From Brienomyrus brachyistius (lineage: Eukaryota > Chordata > Actinopteri > Osteoglossiformes > Mormyridae), in assembly GCF_023856365.1 (NCBI RefSeq), contig NW_026042410.1, positions 259,501-323,500 of the forward strand: a stretch of 64,000 bases of DNA, in the 5' to 3' direction. A program made the translations under genes and the position numbers. Under the pieces are notes generated by a model. The model was not told the origin of the DNA. It searched no databases and saw only the letters and a program-made list of their open reading frames with translations. Below are positions 34,330 to 45,199 of this stretch, piece by piece (position 1 is the stretch's first letter; every line of letters starts with the position of its first letter).

Positions 34330-35920
34330 ATTCATTTTTAAATGTTCTCCAGCTAATTTCCACTATGGCCACGAGTTCTAGTATTTTAAATTAATATTGA
34401 AATGGTCATTTGGCTGAACAGCATCCCGACCTGTTAGAATCTTATATACCTGGATCATGTCCCCCCATAGTCTCCTTTGCTTGAGGCTAAACAGATTCAG
34501 CTCAGCGAACCTCTCCTCATAAGACATTCCTCTAAGTGCAGGAATCATTCTAGTCATCCTACGTTGCACCTTTTCCAAGGCAGCAATGTCCTTCTGAAGG
34601 TATGGTGACCAAACCTGCACACAGTATTCTAGGTGGGATCTTACCAAGGAATTATATAATCGTAGCATCACTTCTCTTGACTTACATCTCTAGGTGTGTG
34701 GAGTTTAATCCAACATCCTTTTGCCTTTTTTTAATGCTTCCCCACACTGGCAAGAGTGGGACATGGAAGTATCAACATACACACCGAGATCTTTCTCGTA
34801 ATCAGCTACCTTTATTTCAGTGGAACCCATAAAATATCTGTACTTTACTATATTTACTATATTTCTGCTCCCTGCATGGATTACCTTATATTTATCTATG
34901 TTAAATTTCATCTGCCACGTATGAGCCCAGTCGCTAATTAAATCCAGATCCTGTTGTAGCCTCTCTGGACATGAGACATGATCTAACATCAATCAGAAGA
35001 TACCACACCAGCAGATAATGATTTCTGGAATAGTAAAGTTAAAGGTTGGCTAATAATACCCCTCATCTCTTTTAAAACTATAGATAAGATGCCATCAGGG
35101 CCTTGCGATTTATTTATTTTGAGCTTAGCTAGGCTTTGTACCACATCAGCCTCAGTTATACATATATTGGTCATAGACATCGTTGTATTTGTACTAAATG
35201 GTGGTAAGCTATTCTACTGTGAACAGCCATTGTAAAATAATCATTAAACTCATTTATATCAATTTCATTTTCAATTATAAGGCCCTTACTATCCTGCAAA
35301 TGAGTGATTTTCAGCTTTTAGAGCTCTTTCGGAGTTAAAATATTGGAAGAAACTTTTAACGTCATCCTTATAACTGTTATTAACTAAACCTGTAGACTTA
35401 GATACTCCTGCTTTATTTTGAAATCATTAGTTAATTTCCATTTGTGGAAGAAAGCCCTTTTGCTCCTGACTTTATTCTTAATTTTCGTAGTAAACCACCT
35501 GTGACATCGCGTGCTGGACGAACAGGCAGGAAGCGAGGAATCAAGGATCCGGGAAACGGAGAGTCGGGAATGAGGGTTTATTGATGAAAACAGGTACCAA
35601 CAGCGAGAGATTTCAATGACAGGACTGGGGAAACAGACTTGAATGTGGACTAAATACACAGGACTACTCAAACTGACAGAAAACAGCTGGTTACAATCGG
35701 GGCAGCACACATGGTTAATGAGGGGGCGTGGCACACACGAGGATCGTACAAGCAGGTCATGACACCAGCTTGGTTGCAGTTTCCTAGATTTAGTTTTTCT
35801 GGAAACGGGTATGAAGTTCTTTTGCACTTGCAACAATGTGCTTTTAAAAAATTCCCATGCCTCTTCCACAGTATTGCTATTTAACTCCATCCGATTTACA
35901 GTTTCTAGTTTCAGTCTCAT
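34330..35920 (-). mobile_element. CR1-like LINE, longest copy, broken and split by a solo LTR
   Basis: Minus-strand blocks: 35920-35765 (RMELNSNTVEEAWEFFKSTL ... SRKLQPSW), 35499-35384 (WFTTKIKNKVRSKRAFFHKW), 35180-34989 (VVQSLAKLKINKSQGPDGIL, the start of the polymerase), 34992-34705 (CPERLQQDLDLISDWAHTWQ; KYKVIHAG) and 34671-34378 (LVRSHLEYCVQVWSPYLQKD). The fingers and palm with the catalytic YADD region are missing. Frame changes occur between blocks. Confidence 0.85.
35500..35764 (-). mobile_element. solo LTR (265 bp) nested in the LINE
   Basis: Plus-strand ends are TGTGACATCG and GGTCATGACA, i.e. TG...CA termini. On the minus strand it reads tgtcatgacctgcttgtacg ... gtgccacgccccctcatt ... 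caataaaccctcattcccg ... gatgtcaca. It interrupts the LINE frame exactly between SRKLQPSW and WFTTKIKN. The flanks ccacc (35495-35499) and ccagc (35765-35769) form a 5-bp target duplication with one mismatch. Same family as 44737-45013 but clearly diverged. Confidence 0.85.
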
Positions 35921-35924
35921 ACCA

Positions 35925-36590
35925 TTGAATTACCCTTCCTAACATTGTATACTTTTGTTTTGGACTTGGTTGAAGACTCAGGCAGCAGGAGTTGCCCCAA
36001 CGTTGGTATGTCCTTATCCATAAGGGGGAGTAAACGTTCTGGTTTCCCGACCTTATAGATGAAGGAGTTGGGGGATGTTGCCAGTGACCTGCCGGATTCC
36101 AGGCAGAACAGGCCTCGCTATGCCACAGCCCTTCAGAGACTGGGCCTTCCGTGCAGAACCTCTGCATCCAAATTAGACCAGTTGTTTAACAAAACCCTAA
36201 AATGGGGTTATTTTTGACATGGAACGGGACTTTGATTCAACAACCCATTACTTAGTTGCGGCAAGTACCCAATATCAAGTATAGCTGCAAAGAATCTGCC
36301 AGAGATTTTCAGAGAAGTTCCCCAGATGCATGGACTGGACTAAGGTGCGTCAGATTAAACAGGAGCCTGGTAAATTCTGTGAGCCCCACGCCAAGTGACT
36401 GATGGAAACATACTCCAGCTACAGTGAGATGGACCCTCCAGCGGACCGAGAGTGGGATTCCCTCTGGGAGCGACAACTCGTGCAGTTGCTGGTGGATGAG
36501 CTGCAAACAGACATCAAGAAGGACTTCCAACCTCACAATCATTTACCAAACCACTTCAGGTAACTTGTAAAGATGTAGGTATTGGAGTAT
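35925..36590 (+). mobile_element. gag-like remnant of an LTR retroelement
   Basis: Plus-strand 36330-36545 reads DWTKVRQIKQEPGKF, then after a stop LMETYSSYSEMDPPADREWD and LVQLLVDELQTDIKKDFQ. This looks like the capsid region of retroviral/Gypsy gag proteins (an 'R.IKQ..G......E.L...Y..Y' pattern). There is an in-frame stop, and no zinc knuckle or protease was identified. Confidence 0.4.
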
Positions 36591-36599
36591 TCACACATT

Positions 36600-37406
36600 C
36601 ATTTGCAGTGTCCACCTCCTGTCCGGTAAATTTGGCAGGACAAAATTTGAATAACCTATAGGCCAGACTCATGAATGCGGCTGAACGAGTAAAGGTAGAA
36701 CAGGTGGCCAATCCTGTTATACAGTCCTAGTAGATTGAGAACCACCTGATTGCAACTGTAGTTGGAATCAAGGGCTGAGCAGCATGGTGGCCTGGGGGAC
36801 AATTATGAAAACACAGACCCACTGATATCCTTAAAACCCACAATCAAAAGAGGAGTCAGGATGGCCAGTGACATGTGCTGGCTAAATGGGGACAACAAAG
36901 AGAGAACAGAACAAGGCAGGGAGGGATTCTGACACAGGTGCCATGCTACTTTGTTTAAATATGCTGTAATGTTTTAGTGCAAGCCTTAGACAATGGAATC
37001 TCTGAATGACGCCGCAGTCTGGCTCTTTCTGAAGGTCCTATACTGTAACCGTCCTGAGAAGTTGTTTGCATGCACTTGCTGCCTTGACACTTGTTGATGT
37101 GCGTGTGCCCTGCTCGAGCAGTAAAGGGGAGATCACATGCAGAGCTGATTTTCTGTAGTTCCTTAGAATAAAAATAGAATATTCTCTTCAAATAGGAACA
37201 CATGCTGCGTTTGATTATTTCACTCCAACTCGGACAAAAACGTCACGAAAAACATCACTTCCCATTAGAAACGCCTCTTTTATGACGTTAATGTCTGACA
37301 GAATCTTCTTGTCCGAGTTGCCCCTGTGACGTAATTTCAACATGGCGGCTTACACACTCAACATTAATTCTATTTTACAAATCCTTAAAAATGTTTATTT
37401 TGTTAA
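36600..37406. other. unassigned
   Basis: Possible continuation of the gag-like remnant to about 36960, then CpG-containing unique-looking sequence with no recognised exon. Confidence 0.3.
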
Positions 37407-37418
37407 ATTTATTATTAT

Positions 37419-37773
37419 CCCATCCATCCATTTTCCAAACTGCTTATCCTACTGGGTCACGGGGGGTCCGGAGCCTATCCCGGAAGCAATGGGCACGAGG
37501 CTGGGAACAACCCAGGATGGGGGGCCAGCCCATCGCAGGGCACACTCACACACACCATGCACTCTCACATGCATTCCTACGGGCAATTTAGCAAGTCCAA
37601 TTAGCCTCAGCATGTTTTTGGACTGTGGGGGGGAACCGGAGTACCCGGAGGAAACCCCACGACGACATGGGGAGAACATGCAAACTCCACACACATGTGA
37701 CCCAGGCGGAGATTTGAACCTGGGTCCCAGAGGTGTGAGGCAACAGTGCTAACCAGTGCACGACCATACCGCC
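37419..37773 (-). repeat. full-length tRNA-derived SINE with 12-bp target duplication
   Basis: Reverse orientation: (ccat)n, then ttttccaaactgcttatcct, and A-box end ctaaccagtgcacgaccata. Flanked by atttattattat at 37407-37418 and 37774-37785. Confidence 0.9.
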
Positions 37774-37789
37774 CATTTATTATTATTAT

Positions 37790-38800
37790 TATTTATAATT
37801 ATTAGTAATTATTAATGTAATTGCACGTGTTCGATTTAGAGAATACCATATTGTGACCGTAAACAGTATCCTAACATGCAATATCAGATTTTTACCAGAC
37901 TTGTTAGTGTTTTTGGTTTGTTTGTAGTTTGTTTGCCTCTCGAAAAAAGAATATCGCTATGAATGTACTAAAATACTTTATAAAGCTTTTAATGTGGTTT
38001 GACTAGTTCCTGTTTCTTGTTTATTTGTCTGAAATAATAATCTTACTCCATAACTGCTAAAATATAAAGCAACAACACAGCAGCGTATTCATGGAGGCAG
38101 CCATGTTTGTTCCGAGTTGTGCTAGCTTGAACGGGAGATTGTTGGATGTGATGTCACCCAATTTGGAATTTCCAAGTTCCGAGAGAAAAACGAACGCACC
38201 ACAAGACTCTGGCTGGAAATTTCTACAATAGAGCCATTTAGTTATTTCTAGAAAAATATTTAGAGCCAATGACCTGATGTCATTGTAACACAGGTCACTG
38301 TCCGTGGTGCTGAATTCTCTACTTGATGGGCTGGTGCTGAATGAATATGACAGCTGGCCAACATGTCTGTGTGCTTCCACTGACTGGCACCCAGACATAT
38401 AATGACTTTTAACAATGAGGAGGGAAACGTCCAGACAGGAAATTAGTCAACAGTAATTAGTAATCACATATAGTTCTCATTTATCATGATGTAAAATTCA
38501 AAAACCTTTTTTTTATTATTAAGGGATAAATGTAATTGAGTTTTAATGTATCCTTTCCGCTCTTAAAATCGCAAATTATTTCTGACTATTAATCTGCACA
38601 TTTTAATAATTTCATTAATATTACCTAATTGGTTTGTCTTTTTTATTAAATTTTAAAACTAGCTGTACAATTGTTGATGTTGTTGCTGTTCTGAATGTCA
38701 TTGGCCTGTTGCCTTACGTCTGTCTAAACATGAGTGAGGGGATGGATGCACTATTCTATGGGGGCCTCTGTAGAGAATAAATGATCCTAATTTTATATTG
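37790..38800. other. unassigned
   Basis: AT-rich. The minus-strand frame at 38057-38398 has no domain I recognise. Confidence 0.35.
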
Positions 38801-38804
38801 AGAG

Positions 38805-39784
38805 AGATGGTTAATTCCTTTTTAATCCATACTGCGTTCAGAGCCCCTGTTCTGCCGTTGATCACTGCTGCATATCATCCCCAAACCAATGGCCTGGATG
38901 AGAAAACGAATGATGACATAAAATGGTAAGTCTGTTTTTGAGGTTGTTTTAGAACTGTGTGAGACAGGCTCTATTCTTTTAACATTACATCAGGAATTAC
39001 TGATATTATTGACAATCAATCCCTTAATATACAGTATCTCACAAAAGTGAGTACACCCCACACATTTTTGTAAATATTTTATTATATCTTTTCAAGGGAC
39101 AACGTTAAAGATATGAAACTCTGATAGAATGTAAAGTAATCAGTGTACAGCTTGTATAATGGTGTAAATTTGATGTCCCCTCAAAATAACTCAACACACA
39201 GCCATTAATGTCTGAACTGCTGGCAACAAAAGTGAGATTAAAAATGATTTGTGGCAAGATCGGATCATGTGTGTTGAAGAGTTTCTTATGACTGACAAGT
39301 AGTTATTTAAAAACATATCTTGAAACAGCAAATTACATTGTTCTTAATGCTTTTAGAAAATGACTCTTTATAATGATCTGTGAATAATAATAATTTGCTA
39401 TGAATGTTTTTCCACTTCAGCTTTCCACAATTATTCTTCCCGATGAGAAAAGCTACGGCACGTTTTTTGATGAAAAAAATAAAGTAGTTGAGACAATAAG
39501 CAACAACAGCTGAAAACATCTCCTAGTAACAGGAAAAACAGAAGCAGGCATGTGGTAAACGAATACAAAAGAGGTACCAAAACACAGTTTATCATGTTGG
39601 AGATGAGGCGCTTCTGTTCAACATGAGGAAGCGGGGACGGAAAGGAGGAAGAACGGAACCGGATTTTACCGGACCTTATGTCATCCAGGCAATATGTGGC
39701 AAGCTGGTTACACTGTCTAATTCTGAAGGGGCAACTTTAAAGAACAAATACAATGTAAACCACATACAGAAGGAGCCAAACTGA
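38805..39784 (+). pseudogene. decayed integrase-type gene with GPY/F motif, split by a Tc1-like end
   Basis: 38805-38937 reads REMVNSFLIHTAFRAP and then LITAAYHPQTNGLDEKTNDD, the AYHPQTNG-L-E core near the third catalytic residue of retroviral-type integrases. 39566-39784 reads YQNTVYHVGDEALLFNMRKR ... EPDFTGPYVIQAICGKLVTL ... YNVNHIQ then a stop, the integrase C-terminal domain with GPY/F motif. Both parts fit fish domesticated/Ginger-like integrase proteins (KRAB-A-domain-containing-2-like). The linking segment is replaced by a Tc1-like fragment at 39035. The N-terminal zinc finger and first Asp are absent. Confidence 0.65.
39035..39235 (+). mobile_element. Tc1-like transposon terminal fragment
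   Basis: Text agtatctcacaaaagtgagt, acaccccacacatttttgta and caaaataactcaacacacag is the end of a fish Tc1-like element. The sequence after about 39235 loses similarity and no transposase remains. Confidence 0.7.
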
Positions 39785-39868
39785 TGTCCCAAGTCAGGAA
39801 TCACACAAGGTGCCAGAAGAGTATAAGACCAGTAAACCTCCCTCTAGCGCAGAGCTTCTGACAATCGA

Positions 39869-40815
39869 GAAGGATGCTGACAGTTGAAAAAAAACTCATG
39901 TCTGTGTGTTATGAAAGAATATCAATAAATGTTTCCGAAAGGGGATGACTCATTTGGTAATTATTTACGGCTTATGTTATGGCTGCCAATTTACAGTCTT
40001 TACTGAAGTCTGACTTCTTTTGAGTCACCTTTAATATAGATTGGACACTCTCTATGCAATGTGCAATACTTACATAGATGGTAAATGTTTACCTGCTTGC
40101 ACAGATGGATGATTAGGTAATTAGTGTAAGTGTGTGTGTGTGTTCAATCGCATGTATGTCCAAGGTCCATAGTAAATAATATACACTGATCAAGAGATGC
40201 CCGAAAGTGGATAAAAGAGGACATTAGTGGGTGCATCACTTAGTGTAACGCGTGCAGGAAAATGAGCAGGACTGCAAGCCATATAATGACCCTTGTCTAG
40301 CTCTTAATACAGTATGCATACAGTGATGTATCTACAATGGACAGCTACTATGAGCAGATAGCACAGTACAGGTGCTTATAAGATCTGTATGCTATTTCCA
40401 TCCATCCATCCATTGTCCAAACCGCTTATCCTACTGGGTCGTGGGGGGTCTGGAGCCTATCCCGGAAGCAATGGGCACGAGGCAGGGAACAACCCAGGAT
40501 GGGGAGCCAGCCCATCACAGGGCACACTCACACACTATTCACTCATACATGCATACCTACGGGCAATTTAGTAACTCCAGTTAGCCTCAGCATCCATCCA
40601 TCCATCCATTGTCCAAACCGCTTATCCTACTGGGTCACAGGGGGTCCGGAGTCTATCCCGGAATCAATGGGCACGAGGCAGGGAAGAACCCAGGATGGGG
40701 GGCCAGCCCATCACAGCTCACACTCACACACCATTCACTCACACATGCACACCTACGGGCAATTCAGCAACTCCAATTAGCCTCAGCATGTTTTTGGACT
40801 GTGGGGGGAAACCGG
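39869..40815. repeat. left arm of a long inverted duplication (with SINE)
   Basis: From ggatgctgacagttgaaaaa (39869) to the SINE, the sequence reappears inverted at 42188-42723 (for example ctgatcaagagatgcc, gtctagctcttaatacagta, gacagctactatgagcagat). The following 40591-40815 part of the SINE is also inverted at 41966-42187. Several small indels separate the arms. Confidence 0.88.
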
Positions 40816-40951
40816 AGTACCCGGAGGAAACCCCACGACGACACGGGGAGAACATGCAAACTCCACACCCATGTGACCCAGGCAGAGACTCGAACCCGGG
40901 TCCCAGAGGTGTGAGGCAACAGTGCTAACCACTGCACCACCATGCCGCCCC
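40398..40951 (-). repeat. SINE dimer inside a single target duplication
   Basis: A truncated SINE (40398-40590, ending ttagcctcagca) is directly followed by a complete one (40591-40951), both minus strand. The pair is flanked by one 13-bp repeat ctgtatgctattt at 40385-40397 and 40952-40964. There is no target duplication between the two copies. Confidence 0.88.
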
Positions 40952-40964
40952 CTGTATGCTATTT

Positions 40965-41960
40965 CATTCTATAAAAAGAAACTTACTGTACTGTACAATA
41001 AAGTATTTCACCACTGCTTCTTCCTCAGCTCCCACTGTTTGCTAGCACATGCATCTTTTGATTTCTTAGTGCAATCTGTGCTTTATTTTTTTTTTGTGAA
41101 ATGTAAGTGCAGTATCTGTTTATTAAGTGCTGTGGTTTAATATGTACATTATTATTTCAGTACTGTGTATACTGTCCTTAATGTCTTGCCTCTCTCGTAT
41201 AACTTGAGATACGCCCAAATTGACTTGCAACAAGTGGTCCTGGTTCCAAATGCGGAAGGCGATGGATACCTGTATTTTATATGCTGTAGTGTGCTGGGTG
41301 TCAGACATTGCAATGCACCTTGCTTTGATCTTGACCTGTTAGATCAGAGGGAGGTAATCTTATCCAGAAAGGGCCACTGTGTATGATGGTTTTCACTGCA
41401 ACTCTCTGAACAGCGAACCTAACAGTTATCCCAATACCTTGATCTTGCTAGCATATTTAAATGTGTACCTATTCAGGAATAGAGTGGTGAAGGCATTCAG
41501 AGGAGGACTGATGATTATCAGAGGGAACAAAGGGGCTGGGTACTTGTCAGTATCCAGTAGAACCACCAGACTCCTACACTGAATGGTTCTGGATGTGGCA
41601 CAGACGTTAATCCCTCTGTATTAGGGGATCCGTCTCCAGTTTGTACTCTTCTAGTTAATAGGTAGATTATCAGGCAGTTTTTCACCCTAGTCCAGTACTC
41701 ATTGACAGCCTAATACACCGTGTTTCAGTTTGTCTTGATAGTCAATACATGTCACAGGATGTACATTACTCTGATGGGCAGGCCCTCTTACATATGATGG
41801 AAATTGCAATACCTACTTTTGGCCACGAGATGGCAGCAAGAAAATAGAAAAATTATTTTCCCACGGTCTACTAGCAGCTTTTAGATGTTAATTCTTCATA
41901 AAAATAATTTGACTTGATCCAATGTATTTTTAATACAAACAATTACCACACAAAGCTGCT
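40965..41960. other. spacer of the inverted duplication, no gene recognised
   Basis: Open frames at 41165-41386 and 41379-41582 (+) lack recognisable domains. AT-rich elsewhere. Confidence 0.35.
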
Positions 41961-41965
41961 AGTTT

Positions 41966-42723
41966 CCTCCGGTTTCCCCCCACAGTCCAAAAACATGCTG
42001 AGGCTAATTGGAGTAGCTAAATTTACCGTAGGTGTGCATGTGTGAGTGAATGGTGTGTGAGTGTGAGCTGTGATGGGCTGGCCCCCCATCCTGGGTTCTT
42101 CCCTGCCTCGTGCCCATTGATTCCGGGATAGACTCCGGACCCCCTGTGACCCAGTAGGATAAGCGGTTTGGACAATGGATGGATGGAAATAGCATACAGA
42201 TTAAGCACCTGTACTGTGCTATCTGCTTATAGTAGCTGTCCATTGTAGATACATCACTGTATGCATACTGTATTAAGAGCTAGATAAGGACAGTGGGTCA
42301 TTATATGGCTTGCAGTCCTGCTCATTTTCCTGCACCCGTTACACTAAGTGATACACCCACTAATGTCCTCTTTCATCCACTTTCAGGCATCTCTTGATCA
42401 GTGTATATTACTTACTATGGACCTTGGACATACATGCGATTGGACACACACACACACACACACACACTTACACTAATTACCTAATCAACCATCTGTGCAA
42501 GCAAGTAAACATGTACCATCTATATAAGTATTGTACATAGCATAGAGAGTGTCCAATCTATATTAAAGGTGACTCGAAAGAAGTCAGACTTTAGTAAAGA
42601 CTGTAAATTTCTCAGCCATAACATAAGCCGTAAATAATTACCAAATGAGTCATCCCCTTTCGGAAACATTTATTGATATTCTTTCATAACACACAGACAT
42701 GAGTTTTTTTTCAACTGTCAGCA
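41966..42723. repeat. right arm of the inverted duplication
   Basis: Inverted copy of 39869-40397 plus part of the second SINE unit. The SINE part carries the private variants gggttcttccctg and gtgagctgtgatggg found only in 40591-40951, which proves descent from that copy. A (ca)n tract at about 42446-42468 corresponds to the (tg)n tract at 40130 in the left arm. Confidence 0.88.
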
Positions 42724-43200
42724 TCCGATCCAAACGGGATTCCCATTTCCTTTCTGTGGGATCCAACAGAACACGGGCTGACCATCAGTCAACATGTCTT
42801 CAACCATGCAGGACAGGACCCAGTCCAGGCCAAACCTCACGGTGCTGGTGTTAATAAAAAAAATGTAAGGAACATGCAGCTGCAGCTCACACACAAACAC
42901 AGTCCACAGCATCCAGAAAAAGGTCAGGCCTTTTTCTTCTTTAGCTGACTCCGCCCAGACCTCGCCCCCTTTCTGGGCGCCTCGCACTATGCCTTTGAAC
43001 TGGCCCTGCAGCTTGGCCCGTTTCCTGTTTCCCAATGCAAGTCATAAGATTCACCCGTAAATGATATTTTGAATCGGAACGATATTTATTACTATTGTTT
43101 AGATTAAATATATAACGGTTTAATGATTGAATATAACTTGATATTGTTGTTTGTGTTGTTTAGTTTGAGGTTCTAGTTTCTGTCTTTATCCGCTTTCGTT
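42724..43200. other. unassigned upstream flank of the Brachyury-like exons
   Basis: A minus-strand frame at 42718-43035 (105 codons, starting MGNRKRAKLQGQFKGIVRGA) is open but unrecognised. No T-box-coding sequence was found here on either strand. Confidence 0.35.
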
Positions 43201-43492
43201 TCAGTAGGCAGCTGGTTCATCCCAGGCTCAGGGTCTCTCTGCTCTTCATCAAACCCACACCCCCAGTTTGGGAGCACCCTCTCCCTCTCCTCCCCCCACG
43301 GCTGTGACTGTTACTCCTCCTTGAGGAGTAACTGCTCCGCCCCCTATCCCAGCCCCTATACCCACAGGAGTGCATCACCCAGTGAGCCGCCGCCCTGCCT
43401 GTCCCCTCACACAAGCACACACTGAAATCATGGTCCTAAGCTCTCTGTGTGGGTCACCACGATAGTACAGCACACCGACGATTACCCTCTGA

Positions 43493-43552
43493 CTGAATCA
43501 GAATCAGCTTTATTTGGCCAAGTATGTTCACACATATTGGGAATAGTTAGAC
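43493..43552 (-). repeat. retroposon 3' tail fragment in intron
   Basis: aatcagaatcagctttattt then ggccaagtatgttcacacat is a common fish non-LTR tail read on the opposite strand. It lies in the intron after exon A of the Brachyury-like pseudogene. Confidence 0.5.
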
Positions 43553-44736
43553 ATTTAATCAAAATAATTAAGACAAGACATAAACATACAGTTCTGTTGA
43601 TATGCGACGCATATAACCTCTGCATTCACAGCACTGCTTCAGTTATCGAAGAGCAAATTTCCAAAACTCACTCAGTCCGATAACCTAAAGTAATAAGTCA
43701 TAATCCTCTTCATACGTTGCAGTAATGGGAATGAAATCTCACTCAGTGTTTATGTAATGGAGCAATGGAATTTCGTGAAATTTCCAAAAGTCCACAGAAA
43801 TATTTAGAAAAACATTCCTGCAGACTGAGTTTTTGATATTTGCTTTTCAATTAACACAATTTTCTTCAGTCTGAGGTTTAACAGAATTCAGCCATATGCT
43901 GTTCAAAAAAAACTACACAGAACAAAAACAGAATGGACTTTACATCTGTCTGAAAGGAAAGTTGACACAGGCTGCAGCAGTGAACAAATCAATCAATGTA
44001 TTAAAGTTAGGCATTAAGTAACTGGAGGCAGTATATACATAACATGATAACATGCCTTTTCTGTATTGACCATATTAAGGACGCTGTAACACTGCCCACC
44101 ACATACCTGCTTCATTTATTGTTTTATACTTGCAGCTGCTTATTCAGACAGCTCGTCTACCTGTCTGTCCATGTTGCCCTCCCATGACAACTGGTCCAGC
44201 CTACAGGTGCCGTCCCATTCCGGCATGTTACCCATGAGTCATAGCGGCACCTCCGGGAGCAGCTCCAGGTGAGCCCGTGCCTCCCCTCCCCCACCTGTCC
44301 CCATGCTGAGTCTCGGGCCCCCGTCTTCCCTCTTGTTCTCGCCTATACCCACATCCTGGCCTGTGTCTGCATCGTCTCACCTCGTTAACAGGACTTTCGC
44401 CTTCTTCTGTCCTGATCCATTCAGGCCCATCATTCTGGGACATGCTTTGATTTATTTCGCCATAGTTACTCTTTGTTTTCCTTTGTACTTTGCACTCTAC
44501 AAGTAAAATGAATAAAAAATAGGCATTATTTTGATATTGTTTTAGTACAGTGACACTAGTATATTTGTTGTTGTTTCCAGGCAACACTGCATGCTGATTT
44601 AACGTCTTTCCTTAATCTCCACCCCATTGCTCACACACAGCCAGTATCCCAGTTTGTGGTCAATGAGCTCCTCCTCACTCACCCCAGTCTCCTAGTCCAG
44701 TGGAATGTCCAACAGCTTGGGCTCTCAGTTCCTGCG

Positions 44737-45013
44737 TGTCATGCCCGGCTCGTCCGCTCCTCCTGTGTGCCACGCCCCCTGATTACCCACGTGTTTTCTC
44801 CCGATTTGTACCCAGCTGTATCTAGTTAATTTGCTCAGTCCTGTGTATTTCAGTCCGTGTCTTACCTGAGTCCAGTGTCTGTCATTGATGTTTGTATGCG
44901 TGAGATGTTTCCCCGTCCGCGCTTCCTAATTAAACTCCCGTTTTTGCCTGTCCGCTTGCTCCTTGCACGCCTTGCCCGCACGATCGCCTGCCTGCTTGTA
45001 CCCGATCGTGACA
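44737..45013 (+). mobile_element. solo LTR (277 bp) with perfect 5-bp target duplication
   Basis: Starts TGTCATGCCCGG and ends GATCGTGACA. Flanked by ctgcg at 44732-44736 and 45014-45018. It contains gtgtgccacgccccctgatt and a cctaattaaactcccg polyA-type region. The 5-bp duplication and TG...CA ends fit a Ty3/Gypsy-type integrase. A solo LTR implies the internal region was lost by recombination after insertion. It sits in coding exon C of the Brachyury-like gene. Relatives: 35500-35764, 16653-16872 and 63440-63682. Confidence 0.95.
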
Positions 45014-45199
45014 CTGCGCAGCTCTACAACTCATTACCCAGGGCTCTCGCACCCGGCCACAGTGCCCCTCTCAGGCTCCCCGCTGTATGACAGCACTGCC
45101 CCATCGGAAGTTCATGAAGCCTCACAGTACGACGCCTCTCCCCACGCGCGCTTAGCCACCACCGGGACTCCCATCACTCCTCCTTCCCTGTAGGGCGGC

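Larger units (their letters stand above)
43205..45193 (+). pseudogene. tbxt: Brachyury (T-box T) paralogue, last three exons, disrupted
   Basis: Exon A 43205-43381: SWFIPGSGSLCSSSNPHPQF ... SSLRSNCSAPYPSPYTHRSA. Exon B 44136-44268: AYSDSSSTCLSMLPSHDNWS ... SGMLPMSHSG. Exon C 44641-45193: SQYPSLWSMSSSSLTPVS, stop, SSGMSNSLGSQFLR, then after the LTR SSTTHYPGLSHPATVPLSGS ... ASQYDASPHARLATTGTPIT, PPSL and stop TAG 45191. These match the C-terminal transactivation region of Brachyury, a mesoderm/notochord transcription factor. Exon junction phases (1, then 2) agree and all sites are GT/AG. Lesions: TAG at 44693-44695 where CAG (Gln) is expected; a 277-bp solo LTR at 44737; and no DNA-binding T-box exons upstream in the window. 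Removing the LTR and one target duplication restores the frame, so it inserted into an otherwise aligned exon. Probably a lost duplicate; the functional copy would be elsewhere. Confidence 0.88.

Noticed and set aside
39869..42723. Possible fold-back transposon with the inverted arms as terminal repeats
   Set aside because: The arms are flanked by unrelated sequence without a target duplication, and one arm includes a SINE piece copied from the other; a segmental inverted duplication explains it better.
42718..43035. 105-residue minus-strand frame as a host exon next to the Brachyury-like exons
   Set aside because: No recognisable domain and no supporting partner exons; reported only as unassigned sequence.
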